From Rhodoferax sp. (GTDB taxonomy: Bacteria > Pseudomonadota > Gammaproteobacteria > Burkholderiales > Burkholderiaceae_C): DNA of 16,399 nucleotides. The notes below the pieces were generated by a model, which saw only the letters and a list, made by a program, of their open reading frames with translations, did no database searches and was not told where the DNA came from. Both the position numbers and the translations under genes were made by a program. The stretch lies in the NCBI GenBank assembly GCA_028711355.1, contig JAQTSL010000040.1, positions 1 to 16,399 of the forward strand. Direction: 5' to 3'. Of this stretch, positions 7,493-14,386 are shown in pieces; within the stretch, counting starts at the first letter, position 1; each line of letters opens with the position of its first letter.

Positions 7493-9454
7493 AGATGCCC
7501 AACTTCCCAGCTCAAACCAGTCAAATCCGCTGCTGCGCCCGCCCAGACAGCGACCCAGAAAATCTTCAGTTTTGCGGTAGTAGCGCAGGTTGTCGCTCCA
7601 TTTCTGTGTGCCGTGTCCGGCGCCTTGGAACACCACAAAGTCCACCTCTTTGCCGGCTTGACGCAGCGCTTGCACCATGCGGGAGGATTGGTCGAGCTTG
7701 ACGCGCGGGTCATTGGCACCGTGCAGGATCAGAAGCGGCTTGCGCACCTGGCTGGCACGGTACAGCGGGGATTTGCTGTCCATGATGGCGCGGTCTTGTG
7801 GCTTGGCCGGGTCGCCCACATACTTGATCCACCACGGTTTGCCCAGCGCCCAATACGGCGGTGCGTTTTCAATCAGGCTGGCCAAGTCCGACATGCCGAC
7901 CATGCTGATGCCGCAGGCAAAACGCTCGGGCGTGAAGCTCATACCCACCAGGCTGGCGTAACCGCCATAACTGGCCCCCATGATGGCGACCTTGGCCGGG
8001 TCGGTGATGCCCTGGCGGATCAGGTAGTCCACACCGTCAAGCAAATCGTCGTGCATTTTGGCGGCGAACTGGCCTTGGGCCGCCTCCTCAAAGGCACGCC
8101 CGTAGCCGGCCGAGCCGCGGTAGTTCACTTGCAGTACCGCGTAGCCCCGGTTGGCCAGAAACGCCGGCATCGCGTCGCCATCGGCCCAGACATCACGCGC
8201 CCACGGGCCGCCGTGCACGTACAGCACGGTCGGCAGGTTTTTGCCGGAGCTGCCCGTGGGCAGCGTCAGGTAGGCGTTCAGGGTCAGGCCATCGCGGCTT
8301 TGAAAGCGCAGTGGTGTCTGCTGCGGCAGCGGGCTGAGGGCTTGCACGCGGCTGCGTGAGGATTCACCCAGCACCGTGATGTCGCCGGTGCTGACGTTGA
8401 GCAAAATATGCTGGCCGCCCTGTTCTGTGGTGAGTGTGGCGGTGATCAGGTTTTCGTCCCGACTCATGCTGACGGGCTGGAAACGGAAATGTCCGGGGTG
8501 CTCTTGCTGCAGGTGTTGCAAGGCCGCTTGCAGGCGCGGATCAAAGACCTTGAGTTCCTGGTAATCGGGGTCCAGCGTCAGCAGCAGCGGTTGCAGGGTT
8601 TGCGGGCTGATAAAGACCTGGCTGATATCCACACGGGGGTTGGCGTAGACCACGTTTTCCTGCCCGTTGCTCAGGTCGATTTTGACAAGTGCCAGCGTGT
8701 CGCGGCCCCGGTTCGACAAGGCCCAGGCGAAACGCCTGTCCGCGCCTATGTCGAGGGGCGCAACGGTGTCAAAGTAACCCACATTGAACAGCGCTTGCCA
8801 GGGCTCTGTCTGCTCGGGGCTGTATTTCTCATATACCCACTGCATCTCCTGTTTGCGCACCCGTCCCAGCAACTGGCCTTGCGCATTGGTCAGCCAGCGC
8901 GCCACGTCGCCCGGGTTTTGTGCCAGCAGCTTGAGTTCGCCGCTGGCATGGGTGTAGTGGTACAGGTCAAACACCTTGGGGTCGCGCCGGTTGTTGGTGA
9001 TCAGCAAGTCGGCGCTGCCTTTGATGCGGGTTTGCAGGCCGGAGGTGGAACCGGGAAACGGTGTCAGGTCTTTGGCTGGCGCACTCAGATCAAAGCTGTC
9101 AAGCTGAAAAATGTGGGTGTTTTCGTCCCCGGCGCGGTCACCCATCAGCAGAAGGTAGCGGCTGTCCTGCGCCCACAGCGGGTAAGCCCGCGTGCTCAGG
9201 CTTTGCACCTTGCCGGTTTGGAGGTTTTTGACAAACAGGCCCGGGCCCAGGCTCTTGCGGGCCATCCACATCAGTTGCTGGCCATCGGGTGAAATCTGGT
9301 ACAGCCCGTTGCCGTCCCAGTCGGCCACGTACTGGCGCACCGGCACCAGTGGGGGCAGGGTATTTGCGGCTTGCAGGCTGGGGTGGGTGGCGGTTGTGCT
9401 ACAGGCGGCCAGGGTGGCGCTGAGCAGCAGGATGGCGAGGGTTCTGACAAACAT
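7490..9454 (-). CDS. S9-family (prolyl oligopeptidase-like) serine peptidase, lipoprotein
   Basis: The 654-aa protein begins with a lipoprotein signal whose lipobox is LAAC (Cys18), so it is probably anchored in the envelope, facing the periplasm. Residues about 40-370 form a beta-propeller (ISPDGQQLMW and similar blades). The alpha/beta-hydrolase domain, from about 380, has the oxyanion-type HGGP motif (414-417), nucleophile Ser495 in GASYGGYA, Asp582 in NDPRV and His614 in GAGHG. The triad is complete and the length is normal for the family, so it should be active on peptides. The stop codon is the TGA that starts the IS3-family terminal repeat, so at most the last few residues (SWAS) were altered by the insertion. 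The start lies 26 nt after the XRE gene on the same strand, without a clear Shine-Dalgarno sequence, so it may be read from the DUF2975-XRE transcript. Confidence 0.93.
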   Translation of the reverse strand: MFVRTLAILLLSATLAACSTTATHPSLQAANTLPPLVPVRQYVADWDGNGLYQISPDGQQLMWMARKSLGPGLFVKNLQTGKVQSLSTRAYPLWAQDSRYLLLMGDRAGDENTHIFQLDSFDLSAPAKDLTPFPGSTSGLQTRIKGSADLLITNNRRDPKVFDLYHYTHASGELKLLAQNPGDVARWLTNAQGQLLGRVRKQEMQWVYEKYSPEQTEPWQALFNVGYFDTVAPLDIGADRRFAWALSNRGRDTLALVKIDLSNGQENVVYANPRVDISQVFISPQTLQPLLLTLDPDYQELKVFDPRLQAALQHLQQEHPGHFRFQPVSMSRDENLITATLTTEQGGQHILLNVSTGDITVLGESSRSRVQALSPLPQQTPLRFQSRDGLTLNAYLTLPTGSSGKNLPTVLYVHGGPWARDVWADGDAMPAFLANRGYAVLQVNYRGSAGYGRAFEEAAQGQFAAKMHDDLLDGVDYLIRQGITDPAKVAIMGASYGGYASLVGMSFTPERFACGISMVGMSDLASLIENAPPYWALGKPWWIKYVGDPAKPQDRAIMDSKSPLYRASQVRKPLLILHGANDPRVKLDQSSRMVQALRQAGKEVDFVVFQGAGHGTQKWSDNLRYYRKTEDFLGRCLGGRSSGFDWFELGSWAS

Positions 9455-9480
9455 GTTTTTGTGTGGTTCAGTTAAAGGGA

Positions 9481-9732
9481 TCAGACTTCGGGTGTGATTG
9501 ACGCGCCATCAGGTGGTGTTGCCGAATCTGCCGGGGTGAATTCCAGAATGTCGCCCGGCTGGCAGTTCAGCGCGGTGCAGATGCGCTCCAGCGTGTCAAA
9601 ACGCACGCCCTTGACCTTGCCGGACTTCAGCAGCGAAATATTCTGCTCGGTGATGCCCACCGCCGCTGCCAGGTCGCGCGAGCGCATCTTGCGCCGCGCC
9701 AGCATCAGGTCCAGATTGACGATGATGGGCAT
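9481..9732 (-). CDS. Small XRE-family regulator, YozG-like
   Basis: The 83-aa protein starts at the ATG at 9732 (MPIIVNLDLMLARRKM), with GGGGA eight bases upstream. It is almost entirely one helix-turn-helix domain: RDLAAAVGITEQNISLLKSG, then FDTLERICTALNCQPGDILE, with a short Pro-rich tail. This matches the YozG/YdaS-size HTH regulators usually encoded next to DUF2975 membrane proteins. Here the ATG shares its A with the TGA of the DUF2975 gene, which implies translational coupling. Autoregulation at the inverted repeat 10355-10371 is a reasonable guess. Ligand or signal is unknown. Confidence 0.9.
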   Translation of the reverse strand: MPIIVNLDLMLARRKMRSRDLAAAVGITEQNISLLKSGKVKGVRFDTLERICTALNCQPGDILEFTPADSATPPDGASITPEV

Positions 9733-10310
9733 CAGATAAATCCCCGGTTTTCTTCGGCAATGTCTACCGCCCAACTGATCAGGTAAGCAAAACAAAGGAT
9801 CACGCCGCACAGCAGAATGCCGAGCAAATCTTGCGGGTAAAAAGCCCATTTGAAGACCTGCTCGGTGGCCGGCAAATGGGCCGTCATCAGGTAGGTTTGT
9901 AGCGGGCGGATCAGCAGTGTTAGCAATTGGCACAGCGCTCCCAGCCAGCCGGCCCAGGTGAGCAGCCGCGCCATCGGGTGGGAAAAGGTGTGCTCCTTCT
10001 GCAGATGCCCGAGCGATTTCCAGGCGCACACCACGGCCGCCAGCAACAGCAGCCATGCCCCCAGGTCCAGCGCCATCGCCAGCAGGCGCGCACTGACGGG
10101 CAGGCCAGACAGGTCGCGCGCCAGATACCCCCCCATGTTTTTGACGACCCTCTCAGAGTCCGTCCACCATTGAACAATACGCACCAGCACCCAGGCGGTG
10201 TAAGAGCCGCTTAGCACCCGCAATAGCTGCGCCAGCCAGAACAGCTTGACCCTGGCCGCGCTGTGACCCGACCCGTTGCTCTGCGGTGATGCACTCGATA
10301 AACCATTCAT
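9732..10310 (-). CDS. DUF2975-family inner-membrane protein
   Basis: The 192-aa product starts at the ATG at 10310 (MNGLSSASPQSNGSG), preceded by AGGAG six bases upstream. Four hydrophobic segments are visible: about residues 20-45 (VKLFWLAQLLRVL), 75-95 (ALDLGAWLLLLAAVVCAW), 112-132 (LTWAGWLGALCQLLTLLI) and 160-182 (LLGILLCGVILCFAYLIS). The pairing with a downstream small XRE regulator is the known DUF2975/YozG arrangement. The function of DUF2975 is not known to me. One possibility is that it senses membrane state or holds the regulator at the membrane, but nothing in the sequence proves that. Confidence 0.85.
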   Translation of the reverse strand: MNGLSSASPQSNGSGHSAARVKLFWLAQLLRVLSGSYTAWVLVRIVQWWTDSERVVKNMGGYLARDLSGLPVSARLLAMALDLGAWLLLLAAVVCAWKSLGHLQKEHTFSHPMARLLTWAGWLGALCQLLTLLIRPLQTYLMTAHLPATEQVFKWAFYPQDLLGILLCGVILCFAYLISWAVDIAEENRGFI

Positions 10311-10354
10311 GACCAGCTCCTGTTTGAATAAAAGTACTGTTTGGAATGAATAGT

Positions 10355-10371
10355 TTATCGTAAAACAATAA
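10355..10371. promoter_or_regulatory. Candidate operator for the XRE/DUF2975 operon
   Basis: TTATCGT, three bases, ACAATAA forms a 7-3-7 inverted repeat with one mismatch. It lies 45-61 nt upstream of the DUF2975 ATG in an AT-rich stretch where the promoter must be. The position and dyad fit a binding site for the small HTH regulator encoded in the operon; that link is inferred. Confidence 0.5.
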
Positions 10372-10812
10372 ATAACGCGTGTTTCATGAGTGAATTTGAT
10401 TGCACTGGCGCTGCTGCATTCAGTTGCAGAGGGCATGGATTGCGGGTTGAATCGAGGATTTATTGCTATATTAGTAGTAGCTGATTGTGCATGTGCTTAC
10501 TGGGTTTCAGCCTGTTTTTGCATAAATTTGAAGCGAGAAAGTTCATCGGGGCACATCGGGATGGCGAGGTGAGTTGTGTGCAGCGTGGACGCGCAATAGG
10601 TTCAAACCGGGGTTCACGCCGCCGTTTGGGTGCCGTCTGATCCGAAATCCGACACCGGTTCGAGGTGTTTCAGGTATCAAACCCTTATAAAACATGCGTA
10701 TATAGCTCTTTATGTAATAGCATATTATTGGATCAAATACGGGCAGGTTCAGATCGCGAGGGCCGGATGGAGCGGCCGTGCTGGTTTGGCGCCGACGCGA
10801 GTTGGGTCCGGC
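10372..10812. other. Noncoding stretch with no recognised gene
   Basis: Frames in this stretch look non-protein-like. It holds the second copy of the short intergenic repeat (10462-10520) and an AT-rich patch at about 10680-10740 in otherwise GC-rich DNA. I see no tRNA or clear terminator. It probably results from decay at the 3' side of the U32 fragment. Confidence 0.6.
10462..10520 (+). repeat. Short intergenic repeat, copy 2 (REP-like, divergent)
   Basis: The segment has ATTGCTATA, then GTAGCTGATTGTGC, and later TGGGTTTCAGCC. The order and spacing recall copies at 901-937 and 14331-14381, with more mismatches. Confidence 0.4.
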
Positions 10813-11411
10813 TCAGTGGCCAAATTCCTGCCTCGGCCGGGTTTTGTGGAAGGTGATCGGCACACCGGTGCCGACGGCGGCAAGCTCGTTGCGAGACTGG
10901 TTCGCCACGGAAGTCTTGATCTTGCCCACGACATGCATCTCGCAGGGTTTGCAGTCAAAGCGCAATGTCAATTTCTCTTTGCCGTTGATCAGTAGCAAAG
11001 GCTTGGCTTTGACCTGACCCTGCACGCCGGTGATGCCCTTGGCCTGCTTGGGGCACAGGCTCAGTGAAAAACGCACGCAGTGTTTGGTGATCATCAGGCT
11101 GACTTCGCCCAGCTCCTGCACTGCTTCATAGGCCGGGGCGATGACTTTGACGCCGTGGCGGGCATAAAAGTCGTGCGCTTCTCCGTTATACACATTGGCC
11201 AGGCAGCTCAGTGTGTCGTCGGGGTAGGGCACCGGCGGTTCCACCGGCACGGCGCGTGGCCGGCGGGGAAGGGCTGCTGCACCGTGGCCTGGTTGCCGTC
11301 CTCGTCGGTCAGGGTGAGCTGCACGGCATCGGCCAGCGCCTGCAGCGTGGCCCAGACGCTGATGCGCCTGTTACCCATGGTATCAAAGCGCCACCGACCG
11401 CCAGTAACCAC
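10813..11411 (-). pseudogene. rlhA: C-terminal fragment of an RlhA/YdcP-type U32 family protein
   Basis: The left part (10813-11240) reads PDDTLSCLANVYNGEAHDFY, LMITKHCVRFSLSLCPKQAK and LRFDCKPCEMHVVGKI. These are the hallmark C-terminal blocks of E. coli RlhA (YdcP), a U32-family protein needed for hydroxylation of 23S rRNA C2501. The right part (about 11250-11411) is in another frame and reads MGNRRISVWATLQALADAVQ and LTLTDEDGNQATVQQ. This fits the DUF3656/collagenase-like region that lies well upstream in intact proteins. The catalytic N-terminal half is missing, and an internal deletion plus frame change joins the two pieces near 11233-11250. The plus-strand cusA fragment begins only about 20 bases beyond, so the two broken genes abut head to head. 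It is not functional. Confidence 0.75.
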
Positions 11412-11429
11412 GGCATCTGAAATCGTCTA

Positions 11430-12059
11430 ACGAGCGTGGGCGACCTGCTGGAAGTGGTGGGCAGTGCGCTGGGTGGCGAGAGGGTGACCACCACCGTGGA
11501 GGGGCGTGAGCGCTATCGCGTGACGGTGCGTTACCCGCGTGAACTGCGCAGCGATCCGCAACAGATTGCCCGCGAAGTGCTGGTGCCCACCATGGACGGC
11601 GCGCAAATTCCGCTGGGCCAGTTGGCCAAGGTGCTGGTGGGTGGTGTCTGGCTGATGTGGTGGCTGGGCTACAACTTGTCGGTCGCGGTGGGCTTTATCG
11701 CACTGGCCGGTGAGGCGGCCGAAACCGGCGTGATCATGCTGATTTACCTGGACCATGCGTGGGAGGCCATCAAAGTGAAGTGCCGCGCAGAAGGACGCGA
11801 ACCTGGCGTGGCCGATTTGTATGAAGCGGTGATGGAAGGCGCGGTAGAGCGCGTGCGCCCCAAGATGATGACCGTGGTGGCCATCATGGCCGGCCTGCTG
11901 CCGATCCTGTGGGGAACCGGCACGGGCTCCGAAGTGATGAGCCGCATCGCTGTGCCGATGGTGGGGGGAATGATGTCGAGCACGGTGCTGACACTGGCGG
12001 TGATTCCGGCGATTTATGCGCTGGTCAAGCAGTGGCGGCTGGAGCGGGGTTGGAGGGGT
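11430..12059 (+). pseudogene. cusA: cusA-type heavy-metal RND pump, 5'-truncated and internally deleted
   Basis: The frame reads VGDLLEVVGSALGGERVTTT, VEGRERYRVTVRYPRE and GAQIPLGQLAKV, from the periplasmic porter domain of CusA/SilA-type (HME-RND) proteins. It then jumps near 11630 to LVGGVWLMWWLGYNLSVAVG and runs through LAGEAAETGVIMLIYLDHAW and RPKMMTVVAIMAGLLPILWG to the C-terminal ALVKQWR. About 100 residues normally between these blocks are missing, including the end of the porter domain and the start of the second membrane bundle, but the frame is kept. The N-terminal half of this ~1050-residue protein is also absent, and a TGA lies just upstream. No cusB or cusC homologue is in the window. 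The frame stays open past 12059, but that part is unrelated sequence. Confidence 0.88.
11829..12059 (+). repeat. 231-bp direct repeat, copy 1 (cusA 3' end)
   Basis: It aligns without gaps to 14049-14279, offset exactly 2220 bases, with 10 mismatches by direct comparison (about 96% identity). Six of the ten differences are synonymous in the cusA frame. Confidence 0.95.
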
Positions 12060-12327
12060 AGGTCATTGAGCATTTACCTGCTAGCGGTGCTATCGTCACG
12101 CTCCAGCATCTTGCACCTTCCTGAGATGGGTATGATCGCAATAATCATCTCCGCAAGACAATTGATGATTGCGCTCAAAGCGCCATTTATCCTGGTTTTC
12201 ATTGGCAATTTCCCAATCTGCCTGACACACGAAAGGCACCGCGTCGGTAAGGCCCAGGGAACAAAAATGGGTAAATTACACGTTCTTTCACGTTAAGGAC
12301 TCGCTTACTGACGACACCACCAGACGA
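12060..12327. other. Noncoding gap between the cusA fragment and the Crp/Fnr gene
   Basis: The open frame here only continues from the broken cusA gene and shows no family resemblance. I see no RNA gene, clear hairpin terminator or repeat, and the sequence is less GC-rich than its surroundings. Confidence 0.5.
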
Positions 12328-13074
12328 TCAGACGAGTGGGCGGCTTGCCGATGTCCGGTTGCTGAGCGGGTCGTAAAGGTCGGCCAGGTTCATGAGTTTG
12401 CCTGTGTCGATGATGTGCAAGCGAGCCTGCTCTATGCGGTACATGCCGCGTCGCTCCAACTTGCGCAAGGTCTTATTGGTATGAACCAGTGACAAACCCA
12501 GTGCGTCGGCAATGTGCTGCTGCGTCAGCGGAAAGGGAACGCCGGCTGCGCCGCCATCGGCCTGGCGGGCAGCGGCGCGTTTGAACAGCAGTATCAACAG
12601 CGCCGAGATGCGGCCTTCGGCGCTGCGCCGGCCAACCGACAGCAGCCCTTCGTCGACCAAAGACTCCTCGCGGGCGCTCAGCCAGGTGACGTTGAAGCCC
12701 ATGCTGGGGGACTGGCGGTGCAATTCCCACAAAGCATCGCGCCGAAAAACGCAGAGTACGGCATCGGTCAGTGACATCACGCCGTGCTCCGCCACAGCGA
12801 TCATTTTTTGCTGCACCCCGATGAAATCACCCGGCAACAGAAAATTCAGGATTTGACAACACCCATCGCTCAGGGTCTTGAAGCGGTACGCCCAGCCCGT
12901 CAGCAGCGTGAAGAGTGAGGCCTCGGTTTGCCCCTCTTGGATCAATGTCTCGCCCGGCCCCACGCGCAACTCACAGCGCTTCAAGGATTGCACTAAAGCG
13001 ATTTCGTCCGCATTGTTGGGCATGAACAGCGGTAGTTGCCGCAACGGACATTGGCAGCACCGGACTTCAGGCAT
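12328..13074 (-). CDS. Crp/Fnr-family transcriptional regulator
   Basis: The 248-aa protein has a cNMP-binding-type beta-roll at about residues 20-125 (LRVGPGETLIQEGQTEASLF, LLPGDFIGVQQ), a dimerisation helix around 125-165, and a Crp-type winged HTH at about 183-225 (LTQQHIADALGLSLVHTNKT). The N-terminus carries Cys6, Cys7 and Cys9 (VRCCQCPLRQLPLF), which recalls Fnr, but the third spaced Cys of Fnr is missing, so a classical 4Fe-4S cluster is not supported. The phosphate-binding Arg of Crp is absent too. In the recognition helix the Fnr E..SR pattern is V197..N200 K201. Signal and DNA target are therefore not predictable from family alone. It starts at the ATG at 13074 and is divergent from the metallopeptidase gene; the 195 bp between them contain a perfect palindrome that it may bind. 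Confidence 0.93.
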   Translation of the reverse strand: MPEVRCCQCPLRQLPLFMPNNADEIALVQSLKRCELRVGPGETLIQEGQTEASLFTLLTGWAYRFKTLSDGCCQILNFLLPGDFIGVQQKMIAVAEHGVMSLTDAVLCVFRRDALWELHRQSPSMGFNVTWLSAREESLVDEGLLSVGRRSAEGRISALLILLFKRAAARQADGGAAGVPFPLTQQHIADALGLSLVHTNKTLRKLERRGMYRIEQARLHIIDTGKLMNLADLYDPLSNRTSASRPLV

Positions 13075-13158
13075 GAGCTTCTTTCTTGATGCACCTGCAA
13101 ATAATGATGCCCACCATGTCTTTCTACACAGATATTACGTCGCCGGGCATTTATGCTG

Positions 13159-13178
13159 AACTTGCTTGAAAGCAAGTT
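13159..13178. promoter_or_regulatory. Perfect 9-2-9 palindrome, Crp/Fnr/FixK-like box
   Basis: AACTTGCTT, GA, AAGCAAGTT is a perfect inverted repeat. Its core TTGC-N6-GCAA fits the FixK-type consensus and has the spacing of Crp/Fnr-family sites. It lies between the divergent Crp/Fnr and metallopeptidase genes, 85 nt upstream of the regulator's start codon and about 90 upstream of the peptidase ATG. A 2-nt loop makes an RNA hairpin role unlikely. Confidence 0.6.
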
Positions 13179-13220
13179 GATTCATAACTCTAGCGGTTTC
13201 GCGCTGATCGGTCTGTACGT

Positions 13221-13237
13221 TGGCACACGGTTGGCAC
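13221..13237 (+). promoter_or_regulatory. Sigma-54-like promoter candidate for the metallopeptidase gene
   Basis: TTGGCAC at -24 and TGGCA at -12 have the required GG-N10-GC spacing (GG at 13222-13223, GC at 13234-13235). Transcription would start near 13247, about 23 nt before the ATG at 13270. The motif could instead be a chance result of the direct repeat TTGGCAC seen twice here. Confidence 0.35.
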
Positions 13238-13269
13238 GCTTGGTTCCTTTCGTTACCCAGGAGCTGCAG

Positions 13270-13941
13270 ATGTCAAGAATGGTCAGCGTCCTTGTGTTGT
13301 CACTGCTGTGGCCGGCCTTGGCGTGTGCACAGGGCATACCAACCGTGGTCCAGTGGATCAGCGTTTTCGAGGAGGTCCACCAGCATGCCCTGTTCAGGGA
13401 CCTGAAAATGAGCTACGCAAAAGCACCGGCGGCAAATATTGGCTTCACACCCGTGGGTGTCATGGAAAGGACAGGGCTTGACTGCGTTGTCGTTGTGTCA
13501 GATGGAGAAAACCAAAAAATGACGCGAATGATGGCGTTTCTTACCGATCCCGCAACAACGTATGCATTTATGCAGACCGTAGCAGCCCACGAGTTTGGAC
13601 ACTGCCTTCGCATGCGAGGTAAACATTTAACGCTTGAAATGTGGCAGCGTGTTGCGGCCGCCGATGAGGGATCTGTGGAGCGCCTAGCACTGGAAAAATT
13701 GCTGTCGATCGAAGAGGCCTATGCCGATGCGTATGCCTTCGTCTACTTGAAAGACACGCATCCGCAGCGCTACGATGAGATCCTCCTCACCATGCAAAAC
13801 CTGCGGCGCGAGCCGAGCTTTGCCAACTCTTTCTATCAAGTCGATCCCTTGTACGTGCAACTCAAAAGCCAGGGCATCAATGGCACGCTGCCTCTGCACG
13901 ACCAGGTGCAGGCGGTGATGTTGAGTGCGAAGTTTCCCTGA
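13270..13941 (+). CDS. Secreted HExxH zinc metallopeptidase, family not identified
   Basis: The ATG at 13270 is chosen over one at 13153 because AGGAG (13259-13263) lies six bases upstream, and because the protein then starts with a clean signal peptide (MSRMVSVLVLSLLWPALACA-QG). The mature protein is about 200 aa. HEFGH at 107-111 is a zincin motif, and EAYAD at 149-153 matches the ExxAD third-ligand motif seen in gluzincins such as M48, 38 residues further on. The overall sequence does not look like M48 otherwise, and there are no further membrane helices. It should be a small periplasmic or exported protease; the substrate is unknown. It is divergent from the Crp/Fnr gene, and a FixK-like box and a sigma-54-like promoter candidate precede it. 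The pair may form a regulator-effector unit. Confidence 0.8.
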   Translation: MSRMVSVLVLSLLWPALACAQGIPTVVQWISVFEEVHQHALFRDLKMSYAKAPAANIGFTPVGVMERTGLDCVVVVSDGENQKMTRMMAFLTDPATTYAFMQTVAAHEFGHCLRMRGKHLTLEMWQRVAAADEGSVERLALEKLLSIEEAYADAYAFVYLKDTHPQRYDEILLTMQNLRREPSFANSFYQVDPLYVQLKSQGINGTLPLHDQVQAVMLSAKFP

Positions 13942-14048
13942 CGGCGGCTGCGTTTACTCTGCACAAGGTTGGTGTCGACGGCGTCAGAACCACACACCAG
14001 CGGGGACGATTCAAAGTGATGTGTTGTTGGTATTACCCCATCTCAAAA

Positions 14049-14279
14049 GTGATGGAAGGCGCGGTAGAACGCGTGCGGCCCAAGATGATGACGGTGGTGG
14101 CGATCATGGCCGGCCTGCTGCCGATCCTGTGGGGAACCGGCACCGGCTCCGAAGTGATGAGCCGCATCGCCGCGCCGATGGTGGGGGGAATGATGTCGAG
14201 CACGGTGCTGACACTGGCGGTGATTCCGGCGATTTATGCGCTGGTCAAGCAGTGGCGGCCGGAGTGGAGTTGGAGGGGT
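14049..14279 (+). repeat. 231-bp direct repeat, copy 2 (cusA 3' end)
   Basis: Second copy of 11829-12059 in the same orientation. Only the last ~77 codons of a cusA-type gene are present, and the sequence before 14049 is unrelated to cusA. Differences in the conserved core are nearly all synonymous; three of the four amino-acid changes fall in the last six codons. Confidence 0.95.
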
Positions 14280-14338
14280 GAGAAGCCGGCCTCATCCGTA
14301 ATTGTGATACCGAGAGTTCACAACGTTTTAGGCCTCTA
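14049..14338 (+). pseudogene. cusA: Second cusA 3' fragment
   Basis: It reads EGAVERVRPKMMTVVAIMAG, then LLPILWGTGTGSEVMSRIAA and VLTLAVIPAIYALVKQWR, the last membrane segments of a CusA/SilA-type RND pump. After 14279 the frame continues to a TAG at 14337-14339 (GEKPASSVIVIPRVHNVLGL). This may or may not be the original C-terminus. No start, porter domain or proton-relay region is present, so it is a remnant. It lies only about 50 bases from the end of the convergent P-type ATPase gene. Confidence 0.85.
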
Positions 14339-14381
14339 GTGCTTATGCTGTCTGCGCAGATAGAACTGTTTTTGATAGCAT
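14331..14381 (-). repeat. Short intergenic repeat, copy 3 (REP-like)
   Basis: Read on the minus strand it has ATGCTATC, then CTGCGC, six bases, CAT, two bases and GCACTAGAGGCC. The GCGC/CAT/GCACT skeleton and spacing match copy 1. It contains a perfect 10-bp palindrome, TCTGCGCAGA (14351-14360). ATGCT and AGCAT near its ends could pair, so it may act as a bidirectional hairpin between convergent genes. Confidence 0.5.
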
Positions 14382-14386
14382 TTTGT

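Noticed and set aside
7469..9292. Plus-strand open frames opposite the S9 peptidase gene
   Set aside because: They are antisense to a protein with signal peptide, propeller and full catalytic triad, and show no domain of their own.
12060..12296. Continuation of the cusA frame for about 79 further codons
   Set aside because: Similarity to CusA ends at ALVKQWR and the repeat ends at 12059. The added residues look like translated noncoding DNA.
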